DNA of 64,000 nt from Pelobates cultripes (taxonomy: Eukaryota > Chordata > Amphibia > Anura > Pelobatidae). Location: the NCBI GenBank assembly GCA_933207985.1, contig OW240921.1:88967684-89031683 (forward strand), in the 5' to 3' direction. Position 1 is the first letter of the stretch. Each line of letters begins with the position of its first letter. A model generated the notes under the pieces. The model had not been told where the DNA came from and did no database searches. It saw only the letters and a list, made by a program, of their open reading frames with translations. Made by a program: the position numbers and the translations under genes. Positions 30,946 through 42,129 of this stretch are shown in pieces.

Positions 30946-30980
<35 letters not shown>
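30944..30980. repeat. (TA)n microsatellite
   Basis: About 17 TA units mark the truncated 5' edge of the LINE. Confidence 0.9.
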
Positions 30981-32329
30981 ATTTTAGAAAATAAAATTTC
31001 AACAATCACACTTTGGAAATAAATTACACCATTGTTGTTGTTTTTAGGAGTCTATTGTACTTGCTGCATTAATGTTTTATGTGAGGTTTCACTCAGAGGA
31101 AGTTTAAATCACCACACAGAAAGCAATTTAAAAAAATTATTAGATTTTCTGTCCAATAAATCTCATTGTTCAGGGGCCAATGATAGACTATCATTAACTA
31201 TACAAATGTAGACAGATGCTTAATAATATCTCCAACTCTCTCAATTAATGCAAAACAGAATCAATAGATTAATAAGTCATCAAGCATCACAGGTTAAAGG
31301 GAGTTTATCATAAAAATGTGTTTGTATCTTGTTTCTTGAAATGTATTATAGTGTTTGGTTTTAAACTCACATTACCTTAATGCATGAATATCTAGTCTCA
31401 ATTCTGATCCATTCTCAGGAGTATGGCAGCCTTATAGTAAAGAAAGAATATGAAGTGTTCGAATTTTAAAATTAAGGTTTAAAGTTAAGTTTTGTCCAAT
31501 GCAATGTTCCATATTGCAAAATATAAAAGCAATACCGCACTCAAAAAAGAAGTTTCGAAAGATGTAAGCTTGCTTTTTTTTGTGTTTCATTGTCACCATC
31601 GGTCAGGTATAAAGTTACATATGTATAAATTTGAACAAAAGAATGTACACTAAATTGTACAAAAAATTATATGTCTGAGAGAATATAATACCTAATAATA
31701 ATGTACACTATGTCTATTGACTTGACCACTAGATAGTAGATAAGTATATTAGCAAAGAGCAAAGTGCAAATGCTAAATGTTATCTGTTGCCTACACAAAA
31801 GTGACAATCGTCTCCTATATCTCAAAAGAACTAAAGGTAGACGTAGAGTACAAGAGTTTTACCGCCCTTTACATATCAAGACAAAGTGCAAGAAAGAGCT
31901 AAGGTACAATGCCTAAAACCACCACCAAAATAGGATATATTCTCAAAAAGTAAAGACAAACTAAAGCATCACAACACAAAACAAAATAGATTTGTCACAG
32001 TGTGCAGACAAAATAAATCAAAATCACACTCTGAAATAAATCTATATGATCAGACTTAGATCTGTTGTTGCCTGTGAAACAAGGATTCGACTTCTTCTTA
32101 GTTGTATACTCATCCATACATGTAGCTTCAATTTATGAAGAGGACTAGTGAATCCCTAGGCTAATTGGTAAGGTAACAAATTAGTACCATCTGGTGTCCT
32201 GTTACATATATCGGTACATTTCAACCGCTCTATAAAAAAAAAATACAAAAAAAGAAAATGAAAACAAAAAAAAATGTAAAAAGTTTTCAAAAAAAAAATA
32301 ATATATATATAAATAGCAAAAAGGAATAG
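30981..32329. other. Non-coding stretch
   Basis: AT-rich. 31500-32230 has an unclassified repeat-like texture (AAAGCAATACCGCACTCAA; AAAGTGCAAATGCTAAATG) that could be Penelope-type untranslated sequence. A-rich and TA runs are at 32225-32315. No gene seen. Confidence 0.5.
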
Positions 32330-33169
32330 CTGCTCATCGGACTTAAAAACAATTTTTTTATTGAATTATGTTAAAAATCGACCATTTCAGTCCCCATTCG
32401 GGACTTTCTTCAGGGTCTGAATAACAGGACAACAAATATTATACATACAGGCAAACATTATATAGTCATATAATTAGTAAAGACACTCACCCAGGTGTCT
32501 CTCACCCGCCATCCATCGGGCTTCCGGATGTGCTCGCACACACAATTGCGTGCCCCGGCCACCGTGCCGGCGACGGTATGTCTTGGCGTGGTGGATGTGT
32601 ATTGCTCCCAATCACCATGGTGACCATGTAAACGAAGCCCCCTCCGATGTGAATCAGACTTAAAAAGACAAGGGGGATACTTAGTGGTAATAATATTATG
32701 CTAAACCAAGTACATTGGTAGGACAGATGAAACATCATGTATTAAGTAAAGTGCAAATGTGTATACTAGAAACATAATACAAATTCCATGTTTAAAGTGA
32801 CAATTGTAAGTGATATACAAATAGAAAAATCTTTTAAGTTAGTATAGTGAAGATTCATTCACAAAGGGATGTAAAAACACCCTTTTAGATGTGGATTCAG
32901 TGACTGTAAAGTGCTGTCATGCAATATAATAAAGTGCTGTGCAAAAAAAACAAAAAAAATAATATCCACTGAAACTTAAAATCTATGAAGAAAGATAAAT
33001 ACATATCCATAATCTATCATCTAATATCCATATACAAGTAACACATGTCAAACATTATGTCTAATTTCTTAAGACATATTTTCTTAAAATTTAATAGTAA
33101 CAAACAGGCGATACTAGAGGAAAGCATGATACGTTATGTTTTCATAAAGCCCCATAGGGCACACCGTAT

Positions 33170-33655
33170 TTAACTGGTGTGTCCAAAAGGCCTCTTTTTG
33201 GACATTTTACCCCTATTACCACCTCTACAGGGGGGGGGGGGAATGTGGTCTATGCCTACAAATTTAAGGGCAGCCAACGGGTGTTTCTTGTCAAAGAAGT
33301 GCTGGGCTACTGGCTTGTCTGAACAGCCATCCCTATTCGCTAGCCTAATACTAGAACAGTGTCCCCTTATCCACTCACAAAGAGGCGTCTCAGTTTTCCC
33401 TACATAGCAGAGACCACACGGGCACATCAATTTATACACAACAAATGGGGTTTTGCATGTGATGGTAAACCTTAGGTTATAGGTTTTGTTAGTGTGTGGG
33501 TGGTTAAATTTCTTCGCTGGTATCATATGACCACACGTCACACAACCCAGACAACGTTTGCAGCCCCTAATGTTGTGCTTGACATGCTTCGAATAACTCT
33601 CAACAGGGTCCGTGTGCACCAAAATGTCCTCAAGCTTCTGTTTCTCCTGAAACAC
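33170..33655 (-). pseudogene. GIY-YIG endonuclease domain of Penelope-like element
   Basis: The frame encodes a Cys-rich lead (CKRCLGCVTCG), then TPFVVYKLMCPCGLCYVGKT with the GIY-YIG core in its VYK-CYVGKT form, followed by RIRGH-like EWIRGHCSSIR and VAQHFFDKKH. It would nick target DNA to prime reverse transcription. This part is open over about 160 codons and looks well kept, but the RT upstream is broken. It ends KKRPFGHTS before the UTR. Confidence 0.9.
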
Positions 33656-34610
33656 ATTACTGGCAGTTCTTTAAAAACTTTCGGCAAAGTGTCATCCGTG
33701 GCAACCATCTTCCAGTTTTCCTTGATCACCAATGTTACCAAGTTGGAGGCACAATGGAAAGTCATGGGGAAAATCATCCTTTGTGCGGGATCAATCTTTG
33801 GCTGCACCGGTGCTACCATAGCCTTCAACCGTGCATCTTCCAAAATTCGAGCATCATAGCCCCTCTCTGCAAATTTCTGCATCATAACTTCCAATTGTAA
33901 CTCCGCTTTAGCTGCATCAGAATTGTTACGGATGACCCTCTGGAACTGAGCCTTAAGGATTTATTTTTTTCAATGCATTAGGATGTGCACTACGTGCATG
34001 CAGTAAGGTGTTACGATCTGTCGGCTTCGAAAATAACGTGTACTGGATATCCCCTGATGCAAAGGATAACTCCAAGTCCAAGAACTGGACAGCTTCTCCA
34101 CTAATATTGGCCGTGAACCTAATAGGTGTAGGGAGTAGATTCAAATTATGTAACATACAACGTGCCTCAGTCTGTGAGCCTCACCATATGATTAGGAGGT
34201 CGTCGATGTAATGGTAGTATGGATGATATTGTGTTGATATGAAGAGAATATATGTTGGGTCTCATATATATATATATATGTATGCATTAGCATACATTGG
34301 GGCCATGACTGACCCCATTGACGTGCCCACCTGACCTGTCCTCAAATCTGAAGTAGTAGTTGTGGAAAATGAGGGCTAAAAGTTCCAATGCGAACTCCAC
34401 TGGAGGACCCTGATATAGCGAGGATCCACAGAGCACTTGGCGCATCGCCTCAATGCCTTCCGTATGCGGGATAACTGTATACAAACTTCCGACATCCATT
34501 GTGATAAAAATTGGTATTGTGTCATGGAGCTCTAGACTTTTAATTCTGTGCAACAGGGTTTGAGTATCCTTGATGCATGTGTGCAAGGCCTCAACTGGCC
34601 TCTTTTTCAT
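33530..34610 (-). pseudogene. Penelope-like reverse transcriptase, partial
   Basis: Minus-strand motifs in order: PIFITMDVGSLYTVIPHTEG (motif A, with the LYTxIPH signature) at about 34490; FHNYYFRFEDR, then NGVSHGPN at about 34310; YIDDLLIIW (catalytic motif C) near 34210; and VQFLDLELSFASGDIQYTLF ... FSKPTDRNTLLHARSAHPNA. The linker MTFHCASNLVTLVIKENWK, LPKVFKELPVMCFRRNRSL follows. A TA-rich stretch and frame changes at 34190-34290 and 33950 interrupt the frame. N-terminal RT fingers are missing. Confidence 0.9.
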
Positions 34611-34615
34611 TTATA

Positions 34616-35898
34616 TATATATAGCAGGAAATATATATATGAAAGACCTTACATAAACTCTTGCATTCTATTCTTGGGACTATATTTTTACATTTTGGGG
34701 TTTTTTTTGTATTGAGTTCATGATATGTATGGATATATGTAACTGGACACCAGCTGGTACTAACTTGTGATTTTATATAATATTATATTGAGAATATATT
34801 TTGCAGTACATTGATTGGCTCATTTTCATGTGATTTGATTAATGAACTGGATTTTGCTTACTTAAATTCTGCTAAGAATTTTCCTTACCGAAATTCTGTT
34901 TTCAGCTACATTTTCTCACCATGCACAAAAATTGAAAGAAATGGATTTTAAATACCAAAATCCCACATGGGATAAAGAGACCGACCTTCTTGGCTTGACT
35001 TAACACCTGTTGTCTTTTTTTTTTCCTTTTATTACTAATTTCCTATAATCCTTCCTCAGCGACGGTCTATTCAATAAGGATATGACTTAAATGTCTCAGT
35101 CATTCCTGGCCCTCAAATACAGTTGATGGAAGAATTAATGAACATTCTTATATGTAGGAAGTCACATGCACAATATACATCTACAAGGTTATTCACTAAT
35201 ATCAGAATTTAGGTTAAAAAATTGCCTAACTGAATATGTAGTTGACTTGGTAATATTTCCCTAATTTCCTAAATCTTGAAATAATTTTGAATACACTTTG
35301 ACACACTCTATTAAATGTCCTTGTAAATATTTTTTAATTTCCTTTGACAAACGCTTACACATGTGCATGAAAAAAAAATGTGAAAGAAAGCACTTCTTCA
35401 ATATATGTTCATATATATGATGCTTCATAAGCAAATGAGAAAACAAATTACTGCATTTCTCATTCATTTAAATCGGGAAAGGTACCAAGAATGCCCAGCT
35501 GTATGTTTCCTGCTAAATATCTTACCGCTTCCTCTCAGAGGTGGCAGCAAAAGGGTGGAGCTATATATCTATAGAGCTCCAGCTCTCAATCTATAGAGGT
35601 TTGCAACGAGATCTAAATATGTATTCCCATAGTGGTCCAGCAAATACTTTGTTGTTTGTTTTGCAGGCTAAACGTCAAACATCCGATCGTGATTTTCTAT
35701 TAAAATAGTTCAAATGGACTTTTTAAAGGAGAATTCATATGAGAATAATTTAGCCAACAATATGTAGTACTATGACTATGATAATGTTCTGTAATGTTAA
35801 AGAAAACAGTATTTAAATTTATTTTTTTATATTAACCCCTTAAGATCACAGCTTCAGAAGTAAAAGTTCAATACAACAGCAATTTCCACCATGCATCC
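34616..35898. other. AT-rich non-coding stretch
   Basis: A TA run is at 34611-34623. Otherwise nothing recognised. 35820-35850 has TTAACCCCTTAAGATC, a possible stray piggyBac-type terminus. Confidence 0.5.
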
Positions 35899-36389
35899 TT
35901 AAAGGACCACTATAGTGCCAGGAAAACATACTCGTTTTCCTGGCACTATAGTGCCCTGAGGGTGCCCCCACCCTCAGGGCCCCCCTCCCGCCGGGCTGGA
36001 TGGAGAGGAAGGGGTTAAACTTACCTCTTTCTCCAGCGCTGGACTGGGAGCTCTCCTCCTCCTCTCCGCCTCCTCTACTCCTCTTCGGCTGACTGCGCAT
36101 GCGCGGCAGAAGCTGCACGCACATTCAGCCAGTCCATAGGAAAGCATTCACAATGCTTTCCTATGGACCCTGGCGTCTTCTCACCGTGATTTTCACAGTG
36201 AGAAACGCGGAAGCCCTCTAGCGGCTGTCAATGAGACAGCGACTAGAGGCTGGATTAACACTAACATAAACATAGCAGTTTCTCTGAAACTGCTATGTTT
36301 ATAGAAAAAAGGGATAACCCTAGATGGACCAGGCACCCAGACCACCTCATTAAGCTGAAGTGGTCTGGGTGCTTATACTGGTCCTTTAA
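35899..36389. mobile_element. TTAA-type MITE, copy 1
   Basis: Ends are TTAAAGGACCACTATAGTGC and a matching TACTGGTCCTTTAA, giving inverted repeats next to TTAA. Inside are further stems: CCAGGAAAACATACTCGTTT with its complement, GAGGGTGCCCCCACCCTC, GGAAAGCATTCACAATGCTTTCC, TAAACATAGCAGTTTC with GAAACTGCTATGTTTA, and CCCAGACCAC with GTGGTCTGGG. About 491 bp. Close homologue of 55637-56035. piggyBac or Kolobok type is likely from the TTAA target. Confidence 0.85.
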
Positions 36390-37384
36390 AGGGTGAAAGA
36401 GACAACATACTGCCTCCAGTTTCATTGGAAGTACTCTATAAAATGCTTGCCATTGTTCTATATCCTTTTCAGTTAAAATATTGCTAATTGTCATGTTATA
36501 CAGGAGATTTTATTGTGTTTTATAGCCCTAAATCTCATGCTTTATTTGTTTGCAAAGCTCTAATCTCATCCCGGTCTCCAAGATACAAATTACAAGTCCT
36601 TATCACTCAGACTCTTGGTAAATGGGTGCTATCACTCTAATAAATATAGTAATATAGGCAAAGAACATACTATTTTCTGCCATAAAGCAATAGGTAATTC
36701 AGATTCTGGAACAGACAAACGTTACGTTGTAAAATAAAAAGTTGAGCTCAAGGTCAGAAGAATATGTTTAATACAAAAGCAGGAAATGAAACACATTTTT
36801 CTTTATGCTACTGTATACCACACAGTATTTTATTCTTAAAGTGATGCTCCAAACACCATAATCACTGCAGATATTTGTATTGCAACAAGGCTATGTACAG
36901 TTACAGTTTCTTTGGATTTTGTCTAGAAGTTTCCAAGTGGTTTCAAGAAAAAATAGGATCTTCACAGCACGCAAAGTTAATCAACTCTACTGCTGAAGTA
37001 GTAACTCAAGTTTGTCCAAAATATTTGCATGGCTTAGTAGGATTCAGCCATGCTTAATCGTTGTGAACCCCTTTAGTCCCACTAAATTAAGAAATATGTC
37101 CTACTGAACTGTGTACACCTTTATCTACATTATGCTAGCCACTTAGATGCGGAATAAGTTAAGTACATATTATAAAATACGTTTTTACGGCCATGGAATA
37201 CAGTTTTTGAAGTCACTTTGACTAAATGTTTTTCAAGGAAAACTCCAAGCACAAATACCACTACAGCTCTCAACTAATGAGCTTATGGCAGCTCCTAAGC
37301 AAGTGCTCTGCTATCTGAAAGGCTGTAGTAGAGGCTTGGAGTGGACCCAAGTTGACCTAAAGTAAATAATCTCTATGTTCTAAA
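36390..37384. other. AT-rich non-coding stretch
   Basis: Nothing recognised apart from a MITE-like remnant with AACTCCAAGCACAAATACCA near 37240. Confidence 0.5.
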
Positions 37385-37600
37385 CTGATTATGGAGAACT
37401 GGCATTCCAAGTGTATGATTGGGTGCAGACTCCACAGGTTATCTTCTTTTCGCCTTTAAAACAATGAAGTACAATAATTAGAGTTGCAACACCAAGGCCA
37501 CATAAAATTAGATTTTTTTTCCACCTGAGTGGAGTGGGCAACGTTTTGACACATGAGGGTCTTTGCCAAACCTGAGAACCAATGGAACACATAAAGTAAA
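37385..37600 (-). mobile_element. Penelope-like 3' tail remnant (probable)
   Basis: On the minus strand GGCAAAGACCCTCATGTG, CAAAACGTTGCCCACTCC and a tail through TTGTACTTCATTG show the (A)AAACGTTG motif of the tails at 17405, 56585 and elsewhere. Confidence 0.45.
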
Positions 37601-37999
37601 TACATTCTTAATGACGTATAATTGCATGGACCACCCTTGGATCATTTTAAGTCAGGGAAAAAAAGAAAAAGGCATTACTTCATCTGTACTATAGTAAAAA
37701 CACTATAAAAAAAATAATATAAAAAGGAGGAAAAACAACAATACATCAATTTAAAAATGAAATAAACTTCATAATTAACCCTCTTCTGGTCAATGTCTAG
37801 AATATTCATGCCACATTGCTTCTTGTCACATGAAAGCTACAGTTTTTGTGTTATATATATGTGTGTTATTGCTCACAAAATAAACCAAACAGTGATATTG
37901 TAAGACAAATTTATGGAGTTAATACCTTTTCCTTTTTTTCTTAACTTAACTCCACCCATGGTGATCCATGTAATTATATATAATAAATCAGGTATTTAA
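37601..37999. other. AT-rich non-coding stretch
   Basis: Nothing recognised. Confidence 0.55.
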
Positions 38000-38080
38000 G
38001 CTGTATGTCTAAGGCTTGAAAAGGACCCTGATGGCTCGAAACATTGCAGAATGGTGGATTAAATACCCTTCTGACGGTAT
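38000..38080 (+). mobile_element. Penelope-like 3' tail remnant (probable)
   Basis: AAGGACCCTGATGGCTCGAA and ACATTGCAGAATGGTGG, then TTAAATACCC, have the usual GAAAcaTTG tail arrangement. Confidence 0.45.
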
Positions 38081-39159
38081 TCACCATCACTGAGGTTGGA
38101 AGATAGGCACTATGTGTGGATCCCCAGATTCCTTTTGTGATTTGGTCACCCTGTGCCCAATATTGATGCGGTGTATGATGAATGTATTGCTTGTCTGTGC
38201 TTTCCTGTCTATTGTTTCACCAGCAGGGCGTTGTCCCAGGGACACTGTCAGACCAGTTCAAACTAGCTGCCCTGTCCATCCTCAATCTCCCATCAACCCT
38301 TGCTATTCTTTGACCCCACCCTTCCATGTACTATAGTACTCTATGCACCCTATTGTTTGTAAATGAGGTTGTTGGAGGCTTAAAATTTGCGTGCTATGTC
38401 TATTAAAGGTAGTTGTTGTTTTAACCTTCAGCAAATGTCCTCTGATGTTTGGTCCAGGGTGGAAAAGGCCCTCAGTGATCCCAGTCAAGCCTCTACGACT
38501 GGGTCTGATGTGCTCCAGAGTCCCTGATAGCTATGAGGAAGCAAATTTGGCGGAGGTACTTGATCAGAGTACTGAAGCTCTGTTACAATCCTTTCATGTC
38601 TCAGTTGGTGTTGCAGCTCTAATTATTATACGGCACTGTTCTAACATGATCTGACTACTTACAATGTGGGTTACCAGAGTACTATTGGCACCATAACCAC
38701 TTCAGTGCACTGTAGTGCTTGTGGTGCTTAGAGTCTTCCTTTAAGGACACATTTATTTAGCCTTATTACATTAGCAATGGCCATTGTGGAACTATCCAGC
38801 TCCAATTACAATACCTATAATACTCAGCCTGGGTGTGCTCAATCAACTAGTGAATGAGAATTATAGCTTTCTAGCATAGTTCAGCAATAACTTGAGAGCT
38901 GCTATTTGGCTGTCATTGCCATACTGTGTTAGCTTAGATTTACTTTGAGGTCAATGGCAGATTTGTACATTCAGAAGAAAGATGGTGACTAATAAATTGT
39001 TGTTTTTATGCTGCAAGAATATGCAGTACATGAAAAATATTCTGACAATGTGGCAGTAGGTGATAGATAGCTGCATGTTATATATATTTTTTTTTATTTG
39101 AGAGAATTAATTAAAGTACTTTTCCTTGGTTTATTTAGTGAATTCACACACTCCTAATT
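38081..39159. other. Non-coding, with MITE remnant
   Basis: 38670-38755 (GGCACCATAACCACTTCAG, then GTCTTCCTTTAAGG) resembles the MITE class seen at 44440. The rest is unrecognised. Confidence 0.5.
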
Positions 39160-39187
39160 AATAATGTGTGTGTGTGTGTGTGTGTAA

Positions 39188-39221
<34 letters not shown>

Positions 39222-39222
39222 A
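39160..39222. repeat. (TG)n(TA)n microsatellite
   Basis: About ten TG units then about fifteen TA units abut the left end of the Tc1 element. TA repeats also abut its right end. Confidence 0.9.
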
Positions 39223-40789
39223 CTGCTCAAAAAAAATAAAGGGAACACAAAAATAACACATCCTAGATCTGAATGAATTAAATATTCTTCTGAAATACTT
39301 TTTTCTTTACATAGTTGAATGTGCTGACAACAAAATCACACAAAAATAAAAGAAATGGAAATCAAATGTTTCAACCCATGGAGGTCTGGATTTGGAGTCA
39401 CGCTCAAAATTAAAGTGGAAAAACACACTACAGGCTGATCCAACTTTGATGTAATGTCCTTAAAACAAGTCAAAATGAGGCTCAGTAGTGTATGTGGCCT
39501 CCACGTGCCTGTATGACCTCCCTACAATGCCTGATGAGGTGGTGGATGGTCTCCTGAGGGATCTCCTCCCAGAACTGGACTAAAGCATCTGCCAACTCCT
39601 GGAAGTCTGTGGTGCAACGTGACGTTGGTGGATCGAGCAAGACATGATGTCCCAGATGTGCTCAATTGGATTCAGGTCTGGGGAACAGGCGGGCCAGTCC
39701 ATAGCATCAATGCCTTCATCTTGCAGGAACTGCTGACACACTCCAACCACATGAGGTCTAGCATTGTCTTGCATTACTAAGAACCCAGGGCCAACCGCAC
39801 CAGCATATGGTCTCACAAGGGGTCTGAGGATCTCATTTCGGTACCTAATGGCAGTCAGGCTACCTCTGGCGAGCACATGGAGGGCTGTGCAGCCCCCCAA
39901 AGAAATGCCACCCCACACCATTACTGACCCACTGCCAAACCGGGCATGCTGGAGGATGTTGCAGGCAGCAAAACGTTCTCCACGGCATCTCCAGACTCTG
40001 TTATGTCTGTCACATATGCTCAGTGTGAACCTGCTTTCATCTGTGAAGAGCACAGGGCGCCAGTGACGAATTTGCCAATCTTGGTGTTCTCTGGCAAATG
40101 CCAAACGTCCTGCACGGTATTGGGCTGTAAGCACAACCCCCACCTGTGGACGTCGGGCCCTCATACCACCTTCATGGAGTCTGTTTCTGACCATTTGAGC
40201 AGACACATGCACATTTGTGGCCTGCTGGAGGTCGTTTTGGAGGGCTCTGGCAGTGCTCCTCCTGTTCCTCCTTGCACAAAGGTAGAGGTAGCGGTCCTGC
40301 TGCTGGGTTGTTGCCCTCCTACGGCCTCCTCCACGTCTCCTGATGTACTGGCCTGTCTCCTAGTAGTGCCTCCATGCTCTGGACACTACGCTGACAGGCA
40401 CAGCAAACCTTCTTGCCACAGCTCGTATTGATGTGCCATCCTGGAGGAGCTGCACTACCTGAGCCACTTGTGTGGGTTGTAGATTCCATCTCATGCTACC
40501 ACTAGAGTGAAAGCACCGCCAGCATTCAAAAGTGACCAAAACATCAGCCAGGAAGCATAGGAACTGAGAGGTGGTCTGTGGTCACCACCTGCAGAACCAC
40601 TCCTTTATTGGGGGTGTCTTGCTAATTGCCTATAATTTCCACCTGTTGTCTATCACATTTGCACAACAGCATGTGAAATTGATTGTCACTCAGTTTTGCT
40701 TCCTAAGTGGAAAGTTTGATTTCACAGAAGTGTGATTGACTTGGAGTTACATTGTGTTGTTTAAGTGTTCCCTTTATTTTTTGGAGCAG

Positions 40790-40790
<1 letters not shown>
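39223..40790 (-). mobile_element. Full-length Tc1-like transposon in (TA)n
   Basis: Left end CACTGCTCAAAAAAAATAAA, GGGAACAC and right end GTGTTCCCTTTATTTTTTGG, AGCAGT are inverted repeats with one or two mismatches. Both flanks are (TA)n, consistent with TA-specific insertion inside a microsatellite, so the exact duplication cannot be told apart from the target. About 1.57 kb. This family is known from many vertebrates. Confidence 0.92.
39482..40494 (-). pseudogene. Tc1-like transposase, nearly intact
   Basis: The start is ATG at 40492-40494 ([20 protein letters not shown]). A paired helix-turn-helix region runs to about residue 100. The catalytic domain has [33 protein letters not shown] and [13 protein letters not shown], so all DDE residues are present. 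Only two breaks are visible: an amber stop at codon 45 (40360-40362), and one missing base near 39610 that shifts the last 40 or so residues. After the shift the frame continues with EEIPQETIHHLI to a stop at 39482. The length fits the family (about 340). Confidence 0.92.
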
Positions 40791-40821
<31 letters not shown>

Positions 40822-41153
40822 CCAAATGAGTTGTGGTGGGGAAAAAAAGTGTGGATGAAAACCCCTTCCACCTGAAATAAGTGGATAGTTAATGCAATGT
40901 TAAACACAAATACACACACCAGGCAAGCCATAAAACTTGCTTTTACCACAGAAATCTCACTTTAACAGTGTTCTCACTACTGCAAGGGATTCAGGCCCTG
41001 TGGAGATAGTGCAGCTAAGCAGACAAGGGCACATGTATGAGTGTGGGGTAGATGCGTGTGATTGGTTGTGTATGTATGTGTGGGTGGGATTATGTGGTGT
41101 GTGAGTTAGTGGGGGGTGATCTTACCTCAGTGCCACTTGGGATTCGGGCCAGC
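40791..41153. other. (TA)n then TG-rich non-coding stretch
   Basis: TA units at 40791-40817, unrecognised sequence, then a short TG-rich piece (TGTGTATGTATGTGTGGG) at 41065-41110. Confidence 0.6.
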
Positions 41154-41410
41154 TGTAACGGAACTCCCCGTACTCCGACCGAGTTCCTTCCATTGATGGA
41201 CGCTTCCTACAAGCACAGCACCGGACACTACAACCACTGCAGACTCCACAACCGCTGTAGCTTAACTGGAGTCTCACCGTCTTCCTTCCACCCTGGATCA
41301 GCTTCTGTCCTCCAGGACCATGTGGGAAAGACCTCTTCCTTCCACCCTGTATGAACCTGCAGCATCCAGGACTGTGTGGGGAAGACCTCTCCTCCAGGAG
41401 AGCGTATCAG
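41154..41410 (-). mobile_element. LTR 3' end fragment
   Basis: The plus strand starts TGTAACGGAACTCCCCG. Its reverse complement, ending GGGGAGTTCCGTTACA, is homologous to the ends of the LTRs at 22082 and 46453, including CAGCGGTTGTGGAGTCTGCA upstream. A direct repeat of about 60 bp (CTTCCTTCCACCCTG) lies inside at 41279-41395. The other end of the LTR was not found. Confidence 0.6.
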
Positions 41411-42129
41411 GAACAGCTCTTAGAAGAGCTAGGTGATTTAGGGCTCACGGGAGTATGCAGAGCATAGAAATCCAGGTGTGGCTCAGGGCACTGCCGATGT
41501 GCACTAGTATGGTGCACTTGGCTTGCGCTTGACGCAAAAAACTAGGGAGCAGATTGGAGAGGGTTTTTTTCTTACAGATATGTTCCCTCATGCCACTGGA
41601 GGTCCCTTGATTGAGAGGGACGGTAAGGACTCCGGATACACCCCAAGACGTGCAGGAATTTTATGTTCTGGATTGCATTGTCGGGGAGAGGGCTCCCCGA
41701 GAATGCTCTGTGTTGTTCTGCTGTCAGGACACTATCTAGGACCTGTGTCATCCCTAGGGAGAGCTGGATTGGTGGAGGTACATCTTGCAACTCCGTCAAC
41801 GGCTGGCGGTGTGACCCTCCTTGTCCTGGGACCGGATGGACTTAGGCCTCTGGATTTCCTTTCTGGCTCACCCGGCGCCTTAGCAGGGTGCTTTTTCGTC
41901 CTTTCTTGGGAGGGGTTGGTGGGGAAACGCCCTCCTCCTCATTGGCCCCAGCTGGAGGCTAGGCTGTTTTTGAAATTCACAGACGGTCATGGTAAGTGGG
42001 GTCCTCGTGCCATTTCCAGCATGAGTGCTCCGGTTTAAGGGGGCCCATCCCATCTCCCGTGGTTTCATGTGGGCAGTCTGTTGGGATAGTGGATGTGGGT
42101 GCTCTCCGTTCAGTCCCTATGGGAATTCC

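Larger units (their letters stand above)
32330..34615 (-). mobile_element. Penelope-like element with GIY-YIG endonuclease
   Basis: On the minus strand a partial RT, a linker and a GIY-YIG endonuclease are followed by a 3' UTR. The UTR ends with CCTGAAGAAAGTCCCGAATG and GGGACTGAAATGGTCG, a short stem typical of these elements, then AATAAAAAAATTG. The 5' part of the RT is missing beyond 34615, where (TA)n runs lie. Penelope-like elements encode a telomerase-related RT and insert by target priming. Confidence 0.92.

Noticed and set aside
32330..34615. Host GIY-YIG nuclease gene
   Set aside because: The domain is directly joined to Penelope-type RT motifs and the tail of that element.
39764..40431. 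Plus-strand frames of 100-161 codons
   Set aside because: They are antisense shadows of the Tc1 transposase on the minus strand.
41523..42038. 171-codon plus-strand frame as a host gene
   Set aside because: No recognisable domain. It lies just upstream of the Ngaro-like RT and is probably decayed gag or leader sequence.
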